Below, one piece after another: positions 47,811 to 61,216 of a DNA stretch of 64,000 nt. Every line of letters begins with the position of its first letter. The first letter of the stretch is position 1. The translations under genes and the position numbers were made by a program. Origin of the DNA: Limnomonas spitsbergensis (lineage: Eukaryota > Chlorophyta > Chlorophyceae > Chlamydomonadales); assembly GCA_037349105.1 (NCBI GenBank), contig JAYJMM010000113.1, positions 1,178,001 through 1,242,000 on the forward strand, read 5' to 3'. Below the pieces are notes generated by a model. That model made no database searches, was not told the DNA's origin, and saw only the letters and a list, made by a program, of their open reading frames with translations.

Positions 47811-50490
47811 TCCGGGGCGCGCACCGGGAGATCACGTGGAGATTCACTTACCGTGTATCTTTTGGAGACCCTCACGTGGCCAAGTAAGTTATACGCCCCT
47901 TTTTAAGTTTCGGATCCAGCCGAAAGTCGTCTTTTCTTTTCGGATACCGCCGAAACTGCCATTTTTCCTTCGAACGTCTTGGTCGGTCGTTTCTTGGACC
48001 ATCCGAAGGTCCAATTTTTCTTTCAGCCAATTCCAACTTGTTTTCGGTTGACGCCGAAACGGCTTTGTTTCTGTTCGGCCGTTTTTTGTTATTCTTATAT
48101 CAAATATGGATGGCTTAGCACGGACGTGATTCTTGGCATAAATCATGATCAGATGACATAGATGGGCCACACAGTGGACTGCAGCCAGCCATGGGATATC
48201 ATGTCTCAAAAGCTTGGCCACACCATTGAGGGTGCCGGTGAAATCGGATGCACCATCGCTTGCAAACCCGACCATTTTCGTATGGTCGAGCTTGTTCAAA
48301 GTTCAAAGTTCAAAAAACGTCGGCGACACATCGGCAAAAACGCAGCCAGGCTTCGGCCTTCGGCCGAACCCAACCGTCGATGACTTGCGGCCAACGGCCG
48401 CAGTCACCCTTTTTTCTTTCGGCTCCCGCAGAAAGCCCCTACCGGGACTTTCGGCTTTTATTCTTTTCGTCCCGAAATCTTCGGCCGCCGATCGGCATTA
48501 ACCTCGCTGTGCCGGACATATCATGATCAACATGTTGTCGTGGGAACCATTGGTCCGCGAAGTATTGAACCGCCCGGGTCGCCTCCTTCAAGGCCGCATG
48601 TTGGGATGTGCCTCGCAGCCCGTCCATCATGATATATAGGTCATCCCTAGAGGGCAGGCTCCGGCGGAATGCCTTTGTATTGTATGCCTTAATATGGTGG
48701 TCCGGACACTCCTTCTGAGCTGCGGCTCTATCCTCCGGGGGGGGCATGGCTGATTGGGCGGGGATTGGGAAAGCAGAATGCCGTGCACCGTGGTCGCCGG
48801 TGTTGCCCTTGGAGTGAGTCGCGACGGCATCAGCTGCTCCCGTGGAATGGCAATGGATTGCGGCCTAGGCGGCCGGCCTCCCCCTTTTGGCCCGGGCCAC
48901 TCAGCTGGTGCTTCAATCTTAACCGGGGAGACGACAGGAAGGCCCCGGAGGTGAATGGCCGCTGGACCGTCAACCATAATAAACGAGTATTTATACCATG
49001 TATCGTGTGCAAAACAAAGAAGAGAACGTGCAAAGCTGAATCTGATTTGGCGCAAAAGCGGCAATCTGAAGTCCTGCGCACAATAGCATGGCCATGATCT
49101 CAAACATGAGGAGAGTTGATGAGGATTCAATGAAGCTTAGTTGGGCACTTCTGTCCTCCATACGGAGCGTGACAATACCCAGCCTCGCAACATGTGATAG
49201 CCCAGCTCTGAACTGCGACCATGCCAAGGGCTCAGACCGGTAAATGTATTTATGTAATGAGTTGTAGTTGCGGTCCATTTTGGTCAAGAGTAACCAAGCC
49301 AAGTACTGAATGGGCCCAATGGAGAAAGTGTTGTCACTCGATACTACCGTTATCATGACAGCTGTGTACTGCCTTCCTTTCCGGTTCCGGAATTCCTGAC
49401 GTTTCTCGAATGTCGGCCTTTAGGCGGCAGTTAGTCACATGCGCGCTCCTTATGTGTTGGCATGAGGGAGTCAGGGTCCGCTCAGGGTCAGGGTCTACTC
49501 AAAATCAATTTCCGCTTAGGGTCGGGGTCCGTTCAGGTCCATGGTCCGTTCTGGTGTAGGGTCCGGTCAGGGTCCGGCTTGGGTTAGGCACGCCTCTGTT
49601 ATTGTGCCTACTGCGGCATGGTGAACGCTTGCCATCTCAGTTGGGACTTCATGCAATCTAGATCCGCACTCCCTTTGGATCAGTGTACCTTGCTGTCATT
49701 GAGCAGGTACCGCGAGTACACTCAAGCTGTCCCTTTTGAAATTGGAATCCTCCGATGGGTCCACTGCCAATCCTGTTTTGTAAACCATGCTTAATGGTGG
49801 TCTTTAAGCCGTGCCCCCTAACTCTCCCTGCCCTTCTGATGCAGTGGGGCTCCAAGATTCACGCTCCTCACATCGCACGTCAGGCTCGGAGATCCTCTCA
49901 GCTCACGTCACGTTGCTACTCAAGAATTGCTTACCTTCGCACAATCCTAGAACACTTAAAACCTGGACTCAGCAATCCACTGATCCACAACTTTACTTCT
50001 GTCAACACTTGGCATGTACGCGGTCAGACCATCACCGTTGATCCAAATGCACATGTAACAATCAATATGGGTTTATAATTCCTCAACTTTGATCGTCTAG
50101 TCTCTCCACACGGCTTACCCGGAATTCCACTCCCGGGGCCTTGCTAGATCTTTACTTGGCAATTCTTCAAGTTGAGGGTCGCTGCTAAATGCTATTTTCA
50201 GTCGGTTAAGGGCAGAATTTAGCTTTACAAACAAAAAATCAGATTCACAGCGCAAACAACGTTAGCATGAACTGGTGACTAAGGCTAGTCAGGCAAAAAC
50301 CGCGTTGTCCTTTTTTAAGGACACAGGAAAGGCGCTTTATATCCTTGGGCGACTTCTTCCTCACGACAGTGACGGACGCCTACGGGTGAGCTCAGTGACT
50401 ACACGTTGGTCGCAATATTGTATATGTTAGGCTGCTTTCTGGACTATGGATAAGTAAAGCTTGTTCGGCTATGGGCCTCTCGCCTTAGCT
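47811..50490 (+). repeat. Unit 17, gamma (2680 bp)
   Basis: Gamma body with several private changes: GGTAAATGTATT near 49240, ACAGCTGTGTACTG near 49359 (shared with unit 18), CTTTAGGCGGC near 49419 and CTGCCCTTCTG near 49829. Confidence 0.95.
48120..48299 (-). pseudogene. hAT relic, unit 17
   Basis: Core as unit 16. Met to Ile downstream of the core (PSIFDIR). Confidence 0.73.
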
Positions 50491-53175
50491 TCCGGGGCGC
50501 GCACCGGGAGATCACGTGGGGATTCACTTACCGTGTATCTTTTGGAGACCCTCACGTGGCCAAGTAAGTTATACGCCCCTTTTTAAGTTTCGGATCCAGC
50601 CGAAAGTCGTCTTTTGTTTTCGGATACCGCCGAAACTGCCATTTTTTCCTTCGAACGTCTTGGTCGGTCGTTTCTTGGACCATCCGAAGGTCCAATTTTT
50701 CTTTCAGCCAATTCCAACTTGTTTTCGGTTGACGCCGAAACGGCTTTGTTTCTGTTCGGCCGTTTTTTGTTATTCTTATATCAAATATGGATGGCTTAGC
50801 ACGGACGTGATTCTTGGCATAAATCATGATCAGATGACATAGATGGGCCACACAGTGGACTGCAGCCAGCCATGGGATATCATGTCTCAAAAGCTTGGCC
50901 ACACCATTGAGGGTGACGGTGAAATCGGATGCACCATCGCTTGCAAACCCGACCATTTTCGTATGGTCGAGCTTGTTCAAAGTTCAAAGTTCAAAAAACG
51001 TCGGCGACACATCGGCAAAAACGCAGCCAAGCTTCGGCCTTCGGCCGAACCCAACCGTCGATAACTTGCGGCCAACGGCCGCAGTCACCCTTTTTTCTTT
51101 CGGCTCCCGCAGAAAGCCCCTACCGGGACTTTCGGCTTTTATTCTTTTCGTCCCAAAATCTTCGGCCGCCGATCGGCATTAACCTCGCTGAGCCGGACAT
51201 ATCATGATCAACATGTTGTCGTGGGAACCATTGGTCCGCGAAGTATTGAACCGCCCGGGTCGCCTCCTTCAAGGCCGCATGTTGGGATGTGCCTCGCAGC
51301 CCGTCCATCATGATATATAGGTCATCCCTAGAGGGCAGGCTCCGGCGGAATGCCTTTGTATTGTATGCCTTGATATGGTGGTCCAGACACTCCTTCTGAG
51401 CTGCGGCTCTATCCTCCGGGGGGGGCATGGCTGATTGGGCGGGGATTGGGAAAGCAGAATGCCGTGCACCGTGGTCGCCGGTGTTGCCCTTGGAGTGAGT
51501 CGCGACGGCATCAGCTGCTCCCGCGGAATGGCAATGGATTGCGGCCTAGGCGGCCGGCCTCCCCCTTTTGGCCCGGGCCACTCAGCTGGTGCTTCAATCT
51601 TAACCGGGGAGACGACAGGAAGGCCCCGGAGGTGAATGGCCGCTGGACCGTCAACCATAATAAACGAGTATTTATACCATGTATCGTGTTCAAAACAAAG
51701 AAGAGGACGTGCAAAGCTGAATCTGATTTGGCGCAAAAGCGGCAATCTGACGTCTTGCGCACAGTAGCATGGCCATGATCTCAAACATGAGGAGAGCTGA
51801 TGAGGATTCAATGAAGCTTAGTTGGGCACTTCTGTCCTCCATACGGAGCATGACAATACCCAGCCATGCAACATGTGATAGCCCAGCTCTGAACTGCGAC
51901 CATGCCAAGGGCTCAGACCGGTACATGTATTTATGTCATGAGTTGTAGTTGCGGTCCATTTTGGTCAAGAGTAACCAAGCCAAGTACTGAATGGGCCCAA
52001 TGGAGAAAGTGTTGTCACTCGATACTACCGTTATCATGACAGCTGTGTACTGCCTTCCTTTCCGGTTCCGGAATTCCTGACGTTTCTCGAATGTCGGCCT
52101 TAAGGCGGCAGTTAGTCACACGCATGCGCGCTCCTTATGTGTTGGCATGAGGGAGTCAGGGTCCGCTCAGGGTCAGGGTCTACTCAAAATCAATGTCCGC
52201 TTAGGGTCGGGGTCCGTTCAGGTCCATGGTCCGTTCTGGTGTAGGGTCCGGTCAGGGTCCGGCTTGGGTCAGGCACGCCTCTGTTATTTTGCCTACTGCG
52301 GCATGGTGAACGCTCGCCATATCAGTTGGGACTTCATGCAATCTAGATCCGCAATCCCCTTGGATCAGTGTACCTTGCTGTCATTGAGCAGGTACCGCGA
52401 GTACACTCAAGCTGTCCCTTTTGAAATTGGAATCCTCCGATGGGTCCACTGCCAATCCTGTTTTTTAAACCATGCTTAATGGTGGTCTTTAAGCCGTGCC
52501 CCCTAACTCTCCCTGACCTTCTGATGCAGTGGGGCTCCAAGATTCATGCTCCTCACATCGCACGTCAGGCTCGGAGATCCTCTCAGCTCACGTCACGTTG
52601 CTACTCAAGAATTGCTTACCTTCGCACAATCCTAGAACACTTAAAACCTGGACTCAGCAATCCACTGATCCACAACGTTACTTCTGTCAACACTTGGCAT
52701 GTACGCGGTCAGACCATCACCGTTGATCCAAATGCACATGTAACAATCAATATGGGTTTATAATTCCTCAACTTTGATCGTCTAGTCTCTCCACACGGCT
52801 TACCCGGAATTCCACTTCCGGGGCCTTGCTAGATCTTTACTTGGCAATTCTTCAAGTTGAGGGTCGCTGCTAAATGCTATTTTCAGTCTGTTAAGGGCAG
52901 AATTTAGCTTTACAAACAAAAAATCAGATTCACAGCGCAAACAACGTTAGCATGAACTGGTGACTGAGGCTAGTCAGGCAAAAACCGCGTTGTCCCTTTT
53001 TAAGGACACAGGAAAGGCGCTTTATATCCTTGGGCGACGTCTTCCTCACGACAGTGACGGACGCCTACGGGTGAGCTCAGTGACTACACGTTGGTCGCAA
53101 TATTGTACATGTTAGGCTGCTTTCTGGACTATGGATAAGTAAAGCTTGTTCGGCTATGGGCCTCTCGCCTTAGCT
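50491..53175 (+). repeat. Unit 18, gamma with 4-bp insertion (2685 bp)
   Basis: The longest single-tail unit. AGTCACACGCATGCGCG near 52114-52130 has 4 extra bases relative to AGTCACATGCGCG. First unit with GATTCATGCTCC and CACAACGTTAC in the tail region; both persist to the end of the window. Confidence 0.95.
50801..50980 (-). pseudogene. hAT relic, unit 18
   Basis: As unit 17 with Gly to Val after the SDGAS motif (DFTVTLN). This changes a Gly that is usual in the family. Confidence 0.72.
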
Positions 53176-55857
53176 TCCGGGGCGCGCACCGAGAGATCAC
53201 GTGGGGATTCACTTACCGTGTATCTTTTGGAGACCCTCACGTGGCCAAGTAAGTTATACGCCCCTTTTTAAGTTTCGGATCCAGCCGAAAGTCGTCTTTT
53301 CTTTTCGGATACCGCCGAAACTGCCATTTTTTCCTTCGAACGTCTTGGTCGGTCGTTTCTTGGACCATCCGAAGGTCCAATTTTTCTTTCAGCCAATTCC
53401 AACTTGTTTTCGGTTGACGCCGAAACGGCTTTGTTTCTGTTCGGCCGTTTTTTGTTATTCTTATATCAAATATGGATGGCTTAGCACGGACGTGATTCTT
53501 GGCATAAATCATGATCAGATGACATAGATGGGCCATACAGTGGACTGCAGCCAGCCATGGGATATCATGTCTCAAAAGCTTGGCCACACCATTGAGGGTG
53601 CCGGTGAAATCGGATGCACCATCGCTTGCAAACCCGACCATTTTCGTATGGTCGAGCTTGTTCAAAGTTCAAAGTTCAAAAAACGTCGGCGACACATCGG
53701 CAAAAACGCAGCCAGGCTTCGGCCTTCGGCCGAACCCAACCGTCGATAACTTGCGGCCAACGGCCGCAGTCACCCTTTTTTCTTTCGGCTCCCGCAGAAA
53801 GCCCCTACCGGGACTTTCGGCTTTTATTCTTTTCGTCCCAAAATCTTCGGCCGCCGATCGGCATTAACCTCGTTGTGCCGGACATATCATGATCAACATG
53901 TTGTCGTGGGAACCATTGGTCCGCGAAGTATTGAACCGCCCGGGTCGCCTCCTTCAAGGCCGCATGTTGGGATGTGCCTCGCAGCCCGTCCATCATGATA
54001 TATAGGTCATCCCTAGAGGGCAGGCTCCGGCGGAATGCCTTTGTATTGTATGCCTTGATATGGTGGTCCAGACACTCCTTCTGAGCTGCGGCTCTATCCT
54101 CCGGGGGGGGCATGGCTGATTGGGCGGGGATTGGGAAAGCAGAATGCCGTGCACCGTGGTCGCCGGTGTTGCCCTTGGAGTGAGTCGCGACGGCATCAGC
54201 TGCTCCCGCGGAATGGCAATGGATTGCGGCCTAGGCGGCCGGCCTCCCCCTTTTGGCCCGGGCCACTCAGCTGGTGCTTCAATCTTAACCGGGGAGACGA
54301 CAGGAAGGCCCCGGAGGTGAATGGCCGCTGGACCGTCAACCATAATAAACGAGTATTTATACCATGTATCGTGTTCAAAACAAAGAAGAGGACGTGCAAA
54401 GCTGAATCTGATTTGGCGCAAAAGCGGCAATCTGACGTCTTGCGCACAGTAGCATGGCCATGATCTCAAACATGAGGAGAGCTGATGAGGATTCAATGAA
54501 GCTTAGTTGGGCACTTCTGTCCTCCTATACGGAGCATGACAATACCCAGCCACGCAACATGTGATAGCCCAGCTCTGAACTGCGACCATGCCAAGGGCTC
54601 AGACCGGTACATGTATTTATGTAATGAGTTGTAGTTGCGGTCCATTTTGGTCAAGAGTAACCAAGCCAAGTACTGAATGGGCCCAATGGAGAAAGTGTTG
54701 TCACTCGATACTACCGTTATCATGACAGTTGTGTCCTGCCTTCCTTTCCGGTTCCGGAATTCCTGACGTTTCTCGAATGTCGGCCTTAAGGCGGCAGTTA
54801 GTCACATGCGCGCTCCTTATGTGTTGGCATGAGGGAGTCAGGGTCCGCTCAGGGTCAGGGTCTACTCAAAATCAATGTCCGCTTAGGGTCGGGGTCCGTT
54901 CAGGTCCATGGTCCGTTCTGGTGTAGGGTCCGGTCAGGGTCCGGCTTGGGTCAGGCACGCCTCTGTTATTTTGCCTACTGCGGCATGGTGAACGCTCGCC
55001 ATATCAGTTGGGACTTCATGCAATCTAGATCCGCACTCCCCTTGGATCAGTGTACCTTGCTGTCATTGAGCAGGTACCGCGAGTACACTCAAGCTGTCCC
55101 TTTTGAAATTGGAATCCTCCGATGGGTCCACTGCCAATCCTGTTTTTTAAACCATGCTTAATGGTGGTCTTTAAGCCGTGCCCCCTAACTCTCCCTGACC
55201 TTCTGATGCAGTGGGGCTCCAAGATTCATGCTCCTCACATCGCACGTCAGGCTCGGAGATCCTCTCAGCTCACGTCACGTTGCTACTCAAGAATTGCTTA
55301 CCTTCGCACAATCCTAGAACACTTAAAACCTGGACTCAGCAATCCACTGATCCACAACGTTACTTCTGTCAACACTTGGCATGTACGCGGTCAGACCATC
55401 ACCGTTGATCCAAATGCACATGTAACAATCAATATGGGTTTATAATTCCTCAACTTTGATCGTCTAGTCTCTCCACACGGCTTACCCGGAATTCCACTTC
55501 CGGGGCCTTGCTAGATCTTTACTTGGCAATTCTTCAAGTTGAGGGTCGCTGCTAAATGCTATTTTCAGTCTGTTAAGGGCAGAATTTAGCTTTACAAACA
55601 AAAAATCAGATTCACAGCGCAAACAACGTTATCATGAACTGGTGACTGAGGCTAGTCAGGCACAAACCGCGTTGTCCTTTTTTAAGGACACAGGAAAGGC
55701 GCTTTATATCCTTGGGCGACTTCTTCCTCACGACAGTGACGGACGCCTACGGGTGAGCTCAGTGACTACACGTTGGTCGCAATATTGTACATGTTAGGCT
55801 GCTTTCTGGACTATGGATAAGTAAAGCTTGTTCGGCTATGGGCCTCTCGCCTTAGCT
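53176..55857 (+). repeat. Unit 19, gamma (2682 bp)
   Basis: A one-base insertion (CCTCCTATACGG near 54523) breaks the minus-strand 121-codon frame in this copy alone. Otherwise close to units 18, 20 and 21. Confidence 0.95.
53486..53665 (-). pseudogene. hAT relic, unit 19
   Basis: CxxH box reads CMAH. Otherwise as unit 17. Confidence 0.73.
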
Positions 55858-58535
55858 TCCGGGGCGCGCACCGGGAGATCACGTGGGGATTCACTTACCG
55901 TGTATCTTTTGGAGACCCTCACGTGGCCAAGTAAGTTATACGCCCCTTTTTAAGTTTCGGATCCAGCCGAAAGTCGTATTTTCTTTTCGGATACCGCCGA
56001 ACCTGACATTTTTTCCTTCGAACGTCTTGGTCGTTTCTTGGACCATCCGAAGGTCCAATTTTTCTTTCAGCCAATTCCATTTTTTTTCGGTTGACGCCGA
56101 AACGGTTTTGTTTCTGTTCGGCCGTTTTTTTGTTTTTCTCATATCAAACATGGATAACTTAGCACGGACGTGATTCTTCGCATACATCATGATCAGATGA
56201 CATAGATGGGCCACACAGTGGACTGCAGCCAGCCATGGGATATCATGTCTCAAAAGCTTGGCCACACCATTGAGGGTGCCGGTGAAAACGGATGCACCAT
56301 CGCTTGCAGACCCGACCACTTTCGTATGGTCGAGCTTGTTCAAAGTTCAAAGTTCAAAAAACGTCGGCGACACATCGGCAAAAACGCAGCCAGGCTTCGG
56401 CCTTTGGCCGATCCCAAACGTCGATAACTTGCGGCCTACGACCGTAGTCACCCTTTTTTTCTTTCGGCTCCCGCAGAAAGCCCCTACCGGGACTTTCGGC
56501 TTTTATTCTTTTCGTCCCAAAATCTTCGGCCGCCGATCGGCATTAACCTCGTTGTGCCGGACATATCATGATCAACATGTTGTCGTGGGAACCATTGGTC
56601 CGCGAAGTATTGAACCGCCCGGGTCGCCTCCTTCAAGGCCGCATGTTGGGATGTGCCTCGCAGCCCGTCCATCATGATATATAGGTCATCCCTAGAGGGC
56701 AGGCTCCGGCGGAATGCCTTTGTATTGTATGCCTTGATATGGTGGTCCAGACACTCCTTCTGAGCTGCGGCTCTATCCTCCGGGGGGGGCATGGCTGATT
56801 GGGCGGGGATTGGGAAAGCAGAATGCCGTGCACCGTGGTCGCCGGTGTTGCCCTTGGAGTGAGTCGCGACGGCATCAGCTGCTCCCGCGGAATGGCAATG
56901 GATTGCGGCCTAGGCGGCCGGCCTCCCCCTTTTGGCCCGGGCCACTCAGCTGGTGCTTCAATCTTAACCGGGGAGACGACAGGAAGGCCCCGGAGGTGAA
57001 TGGCCGCTGGACCGTCAACCATAATAAACGAGTATTTATACCATGTATCGTGTTCAAAACAAAGAAGAGGACGTGCAAAGCTGAATCTGATTTGGCGCAA
57101 AAGCGGCAATCTGACGTCTTGCGCACAGTAGCATGGCCATGATCTCAAACATGAGGAGAGCTGATGAGGATTCAATGAAGCTTAGTTGGGCACTTCTGTC
57201 CTCCATACGGAGCATGACAATACCCAGCCACGCAACATGTGATAGCCCAGCTCTGAACTGCGACCATGCCAAGGGCTCAGACCGGTACATGTATTTATGT
57301 AATGAGTTGTAGTTGCGGTCCATTTTGGTCAAGAGTAACCAAGCCAAGTACTGAATGGGCCCAATGGAGAAAGTGTTGTCACTCGATACTACCGTTATCA
57401 TGACAGTTGTGTCCTGCCTTCCTTTCCGGTTCCGGAATTCCTGACGTTTCTCGAATGTCGGCCTTAAGGCGGCAGTTAGTCACATGCGCGCTCCTTATGT
57501 GTTGGCATGAGGGAGTCAGGGTCCGCTCAGGGTCAGGGTCTACTCAAAATCAATGTCCGCTTAGGGTCGGGGTCCGTTCAGGTCCATGGTCCGTTCTGGT
57601 GTAGGGTCCGGTCAGGGTCCGGCTTGGGTCAGGCACGCCTCTGTTATTTTGCCTACTGCGGCATGGTGAACGCTCGCCATATCAGTTGGGACTTCATGCA
57701 ATCTAGATCCGCACTCCCCTTGGATCAGTGTACCTTGCTGTCATTGAGCAGGTACCGCGAGTACACTCAAGCTGTCCCTTTTGAAATTGGAATCCTCCGA
57801 TGGGTCCACTGCCAATCCTGTTTTTTAAACCATGCTTAATGGTGGTCTTTAAGCCGTGCCCCCTAACTCTCCCTGACCTTCTGATGCAGTGGGGCTCCAA
57901 GATTCATGCTCCTCACATCGCACGTCAGGCTCGGAGATCCTCTCAGCTCACGTCACGTTGCTACTCAAGAATTGCTTACCTTCGCACAATCCTAGAACAC
58001 TTAAAACCTGGACTCAGCAATCCACTGATCCACAACGTTACTTCTGTCAACACTTGGCATGTACGCGGTCAGACCATCACCGTTGATCCAAATGCACATG
58101 TAACAATCAATATGGGTTTATAATTCCTCAACTTTGATCGTCTAGTCTCTCCACACGGCTTACCCGGAATTCCACTTCCGGGACCTTGCTAGATCTTTAC
58201 TTGGCAATTCTTCAAGTTGAGGGTCGCTGCTAAATGCTATTTTCAGTCTGTTAAGGGCAGAATTTAGCTTTACAAACAAAAAATCAGATTCACAGCGCAA
58301 ACAACGTTAGCATGAACTGGTGACTGAGGCTAGTCAGGCAGAAACCGCGTTGTCCTTTTTTAAGGACACAGGAAAGGCGCTTTATATCCTTGGGCGACTT
58401 CTTCCTCACGACAGTGACGGACGCCTACGGGTGAGCTCAGTGACTACACGTTGGTCGCAATATTGTACATGTTAGGCTGCTTTCTGGACTATGGATAAGT
58501 AAAGCTTGTTCGGCTATGGGCCTCTCGCCTTAGCT
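55858..58535 (+). repeat. Unit 20, gamma with a divergent left patch (2678 bp)
   Basis: From about 55978 to 56450 I count roughly 20 differences from units 19 and 21. The rest of the unit is nearly identical to them. The patch covers the dyads and the hAT relic. Confidence 0.95.
56164..56343 (-). pseudogene. hAT relic, unit 20 (divergent patch)
   Basis: The most divergent copy: VVGSASDGASVFTG, IMMYAKNH, and a different Lys/Arg-rich continuation. SDGASV, in place of SDGASD in all other copies, is the residue I expect in intact DUF4371-type proteins. The patch may preserve an older form. Confidence 0.74.
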
Positions 58536-61216
58536 TCCGGGGCGCGCACCGGGAGATCACGTGGGGATTCACTTACCGTGTATCTTTTGGAGACCCTCAC
58601 GTGGCCAAGTAAGTTATACGCCCCTTTTTAAGTTTCGGATCCAGCCGAAAGTCGTCTTTTCTTTTCGGATACCGCCGAAACTGCCATTTTTTCCTTCGAA
58701 CGTCTTGGTCGGTCGTTTCTTGGACCATCCGAAGGTCCAATTTTTCTTTCAGCCAATTCCAACTTGTTTTCGGTTGACGCCGAAACGGCTTTGTTTCTGT
58801 TCGGCCGTTTTTTGTTATTCTTATATCAAATATGGATGGCTTAGCACGGACGTGATTCTTGGCATAAATCATGATCAGATGACATAGATGGGCCACACAG
58901 TGGACTGCAGCCAGCCATGGGATATCATGTCTCAAAAGCTTGGCCACACCATTGAGGGTGACGGTGAAATCGGATGCACCATCGCTTGCAAACCCGACCA
59001 TTTTCGTATGGTCGAGCTTGTTCAAAGTTCAAAGTTCAAAAAACGTCGGCGACACATCGGCAAAAACGCAGCCAGGCTTCGGCCTTCGGCCGAACCCAAC
59101 CGTCGATAACTTGCGGCCAACGGCCGCAGTCACCCTTTTTTCTTTCGGCTCCCGCAGAAAGCCCCTACCGGGACTTTCGGCTTTTATTCTTTTCGTCCCA
59201 AAATCTTCGGCCGCCGATCGGCATTAACCTCGCTGTGCCGGACATATCATGATCAACATGTTGTCGTGGGAACCATTGGTCCGCGAAGTATTGAACCGCC
59301 CGGGTCGCCTCCTTCAAGGCCGCATGTTGGGATGTGCCTCGCAGCCCGTCCATCATGATATATAGGTCATCCCTAGAGGGCAGGCTCCGGCGGAATGCCT
59401 TTGTATTGTATGCCTTGATATGGTGGTCCAGACACTCCTTCTGAGCTGCGGCTCTATCCTCCGGGGGGGGCATGGCTGATTGGGCGGGGATTGGGAAAGC
59501 AGAATGCCGTGCACCGTGGTCGCCGGTGTTGCCCTTGGAGTGAGTCGCGACGGCATCAGCTGCTCCCGCGGAATGGCAATGGATTGCGGCCTAGGCGGCC
59601 GGCCTCCCCCTTTTGGCCCGGGCCACTCAGCTGGTGCTTCAATCTTAACCGGGGAGACGACAGGAAGGCCCCGGAGGTGAATGGCCGCTGGACCGTCAAC
59701 CATAATAAACGAGTATGTATACCATGTATCGTGTTCAAAACAAAGAAGAGGACGTGCAAAGCTGAATCTGATTTGGCGCAAAAGCGGCAATCTGACGTCT
59801 TGCGCACAGTAGCATGGCCATGATCTCAAACATGAGGAGAGCTGATGAGGATTCAATGAAGCTTAGTTGGGCACTTCTGTCCTCCATACGGAGCATGACA
59901 ATACCCAGCCACGCAACATGTGATAGCCCAGCTCTGAACTGCGACCATGCCAAGGGCTCAGACCGGTACATGTATTTATGTAATGAGTTGTAGTTGCGGT
60001 CCATTTTGGTCAAGAGTAACCAAGCCAAGTACTGAATGGGCCCAATGGAGAAAGTGTTGTCACTCGATACTACCGTTATCATGACAGTTGTGTCCTGCCT
60101 TCCTTTCCGGTTCCGGAATTCCTGACGTTTCTCGAATGTCGGCCTTAAGGCGGCAGTTAGTCACATGCGCGCTCCTTATGTGTTGGCATGAGGGAGTCAG
60201 GGTCCGCTCAGGGTCAGGGTCTACTCAAAATCAATGTCCGCTTAGGGTCGGGGTCCGTTCAGGTCCATGGTCCGTTCTGGTGTAGGGTCCGGTCAGGGTC
60301 CGGCTTGGGTCAGGCACGCCTCTGTTATTTTGCCTACTGCGGCATGGTGAACGCTCGCCATATCAGTTGGGACTTCATGCAATCTAGATCCGCACTCCCC
60401 TTGGATCAGTGTACCTTGCTGTCATTGAGCAGGTACCGCGAGTACACTCAAGCTGTCCCTTTTGAAATTGGAATCCTCCGATGGGTCCACTGCCAATCCT
60501 GTTTTTTAAACCATGCTTAATGGTGGTCTTTAAGCCGTGCCCCCTAACTCTCCCTGACCTTCTGATGCAGTGGGGCTCCAAGATTCATGCTCCTCACATC
60601 GCACGTCAGGCTCGGAGATCCTCTCAGCTCACGTCACGTTGCTACTCAAGAATTGCTTACCTTCGCACAATCCTAGAACACTTAAAACCTGGACTCAGCA
60701 ATCCACTGATCCACAACGTTACTTCTGTCAACACTTGGCATGTACGCGGTCAGACCATCACCGTTGATCCAAATGCACATGTAACAATCAATATGGGTTT
60801 ATAATTCCTCAACTTTGATCGTCTAGTCTCTCCACACGGCTTACCCGGAATTCCACTTCCGGGGCCTTGCTAGATCTTTACTTGGCAATTCTTCAAGTTG
60901 AGGGTCGCTGCTAAATGCTATTTTCAGTCTGTTAAGGGCAGAATTTAGCTTTACAAACAAAAAATCAGATTCACAGCGCAAACAACGTTAGCATGAACTG
61001 GTGACTGAGGCTAGTCAGGCAAAAACCGCGTTGTCCTTTTTTAAGGACACAGGAAAGGCGCTTTATATCCTTGGGCGACTTCTTCCTCACGACAGTGACG
61101 GACGCCTACGGGTGAGCTCAGTGACTACACGTTGGTCGCAATATTGTACATGTTAGGCTGCTTTCTGGACTATGGATAAGTAAAGCTTGTTCGGCTATGG
61201 GCCTCTCGCCTTAGCT
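58536..61216 (+). repeat. Unit 21, gamma (2681 bp)
   Basis: Regular gamma unit. GAGGGTGACGGTG near 58955 (Gly to Val in the hAT relic) is shared with unit 18. GTATGTATACC near 59714 is private. Confidence 0.95.
58846..59025 (-). pseudogene. hAT relic, unit 21
   Basis: Same Gly to Val change as unit 18 (DFTVTLN). CVAHLC. Confidence 0.72.
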
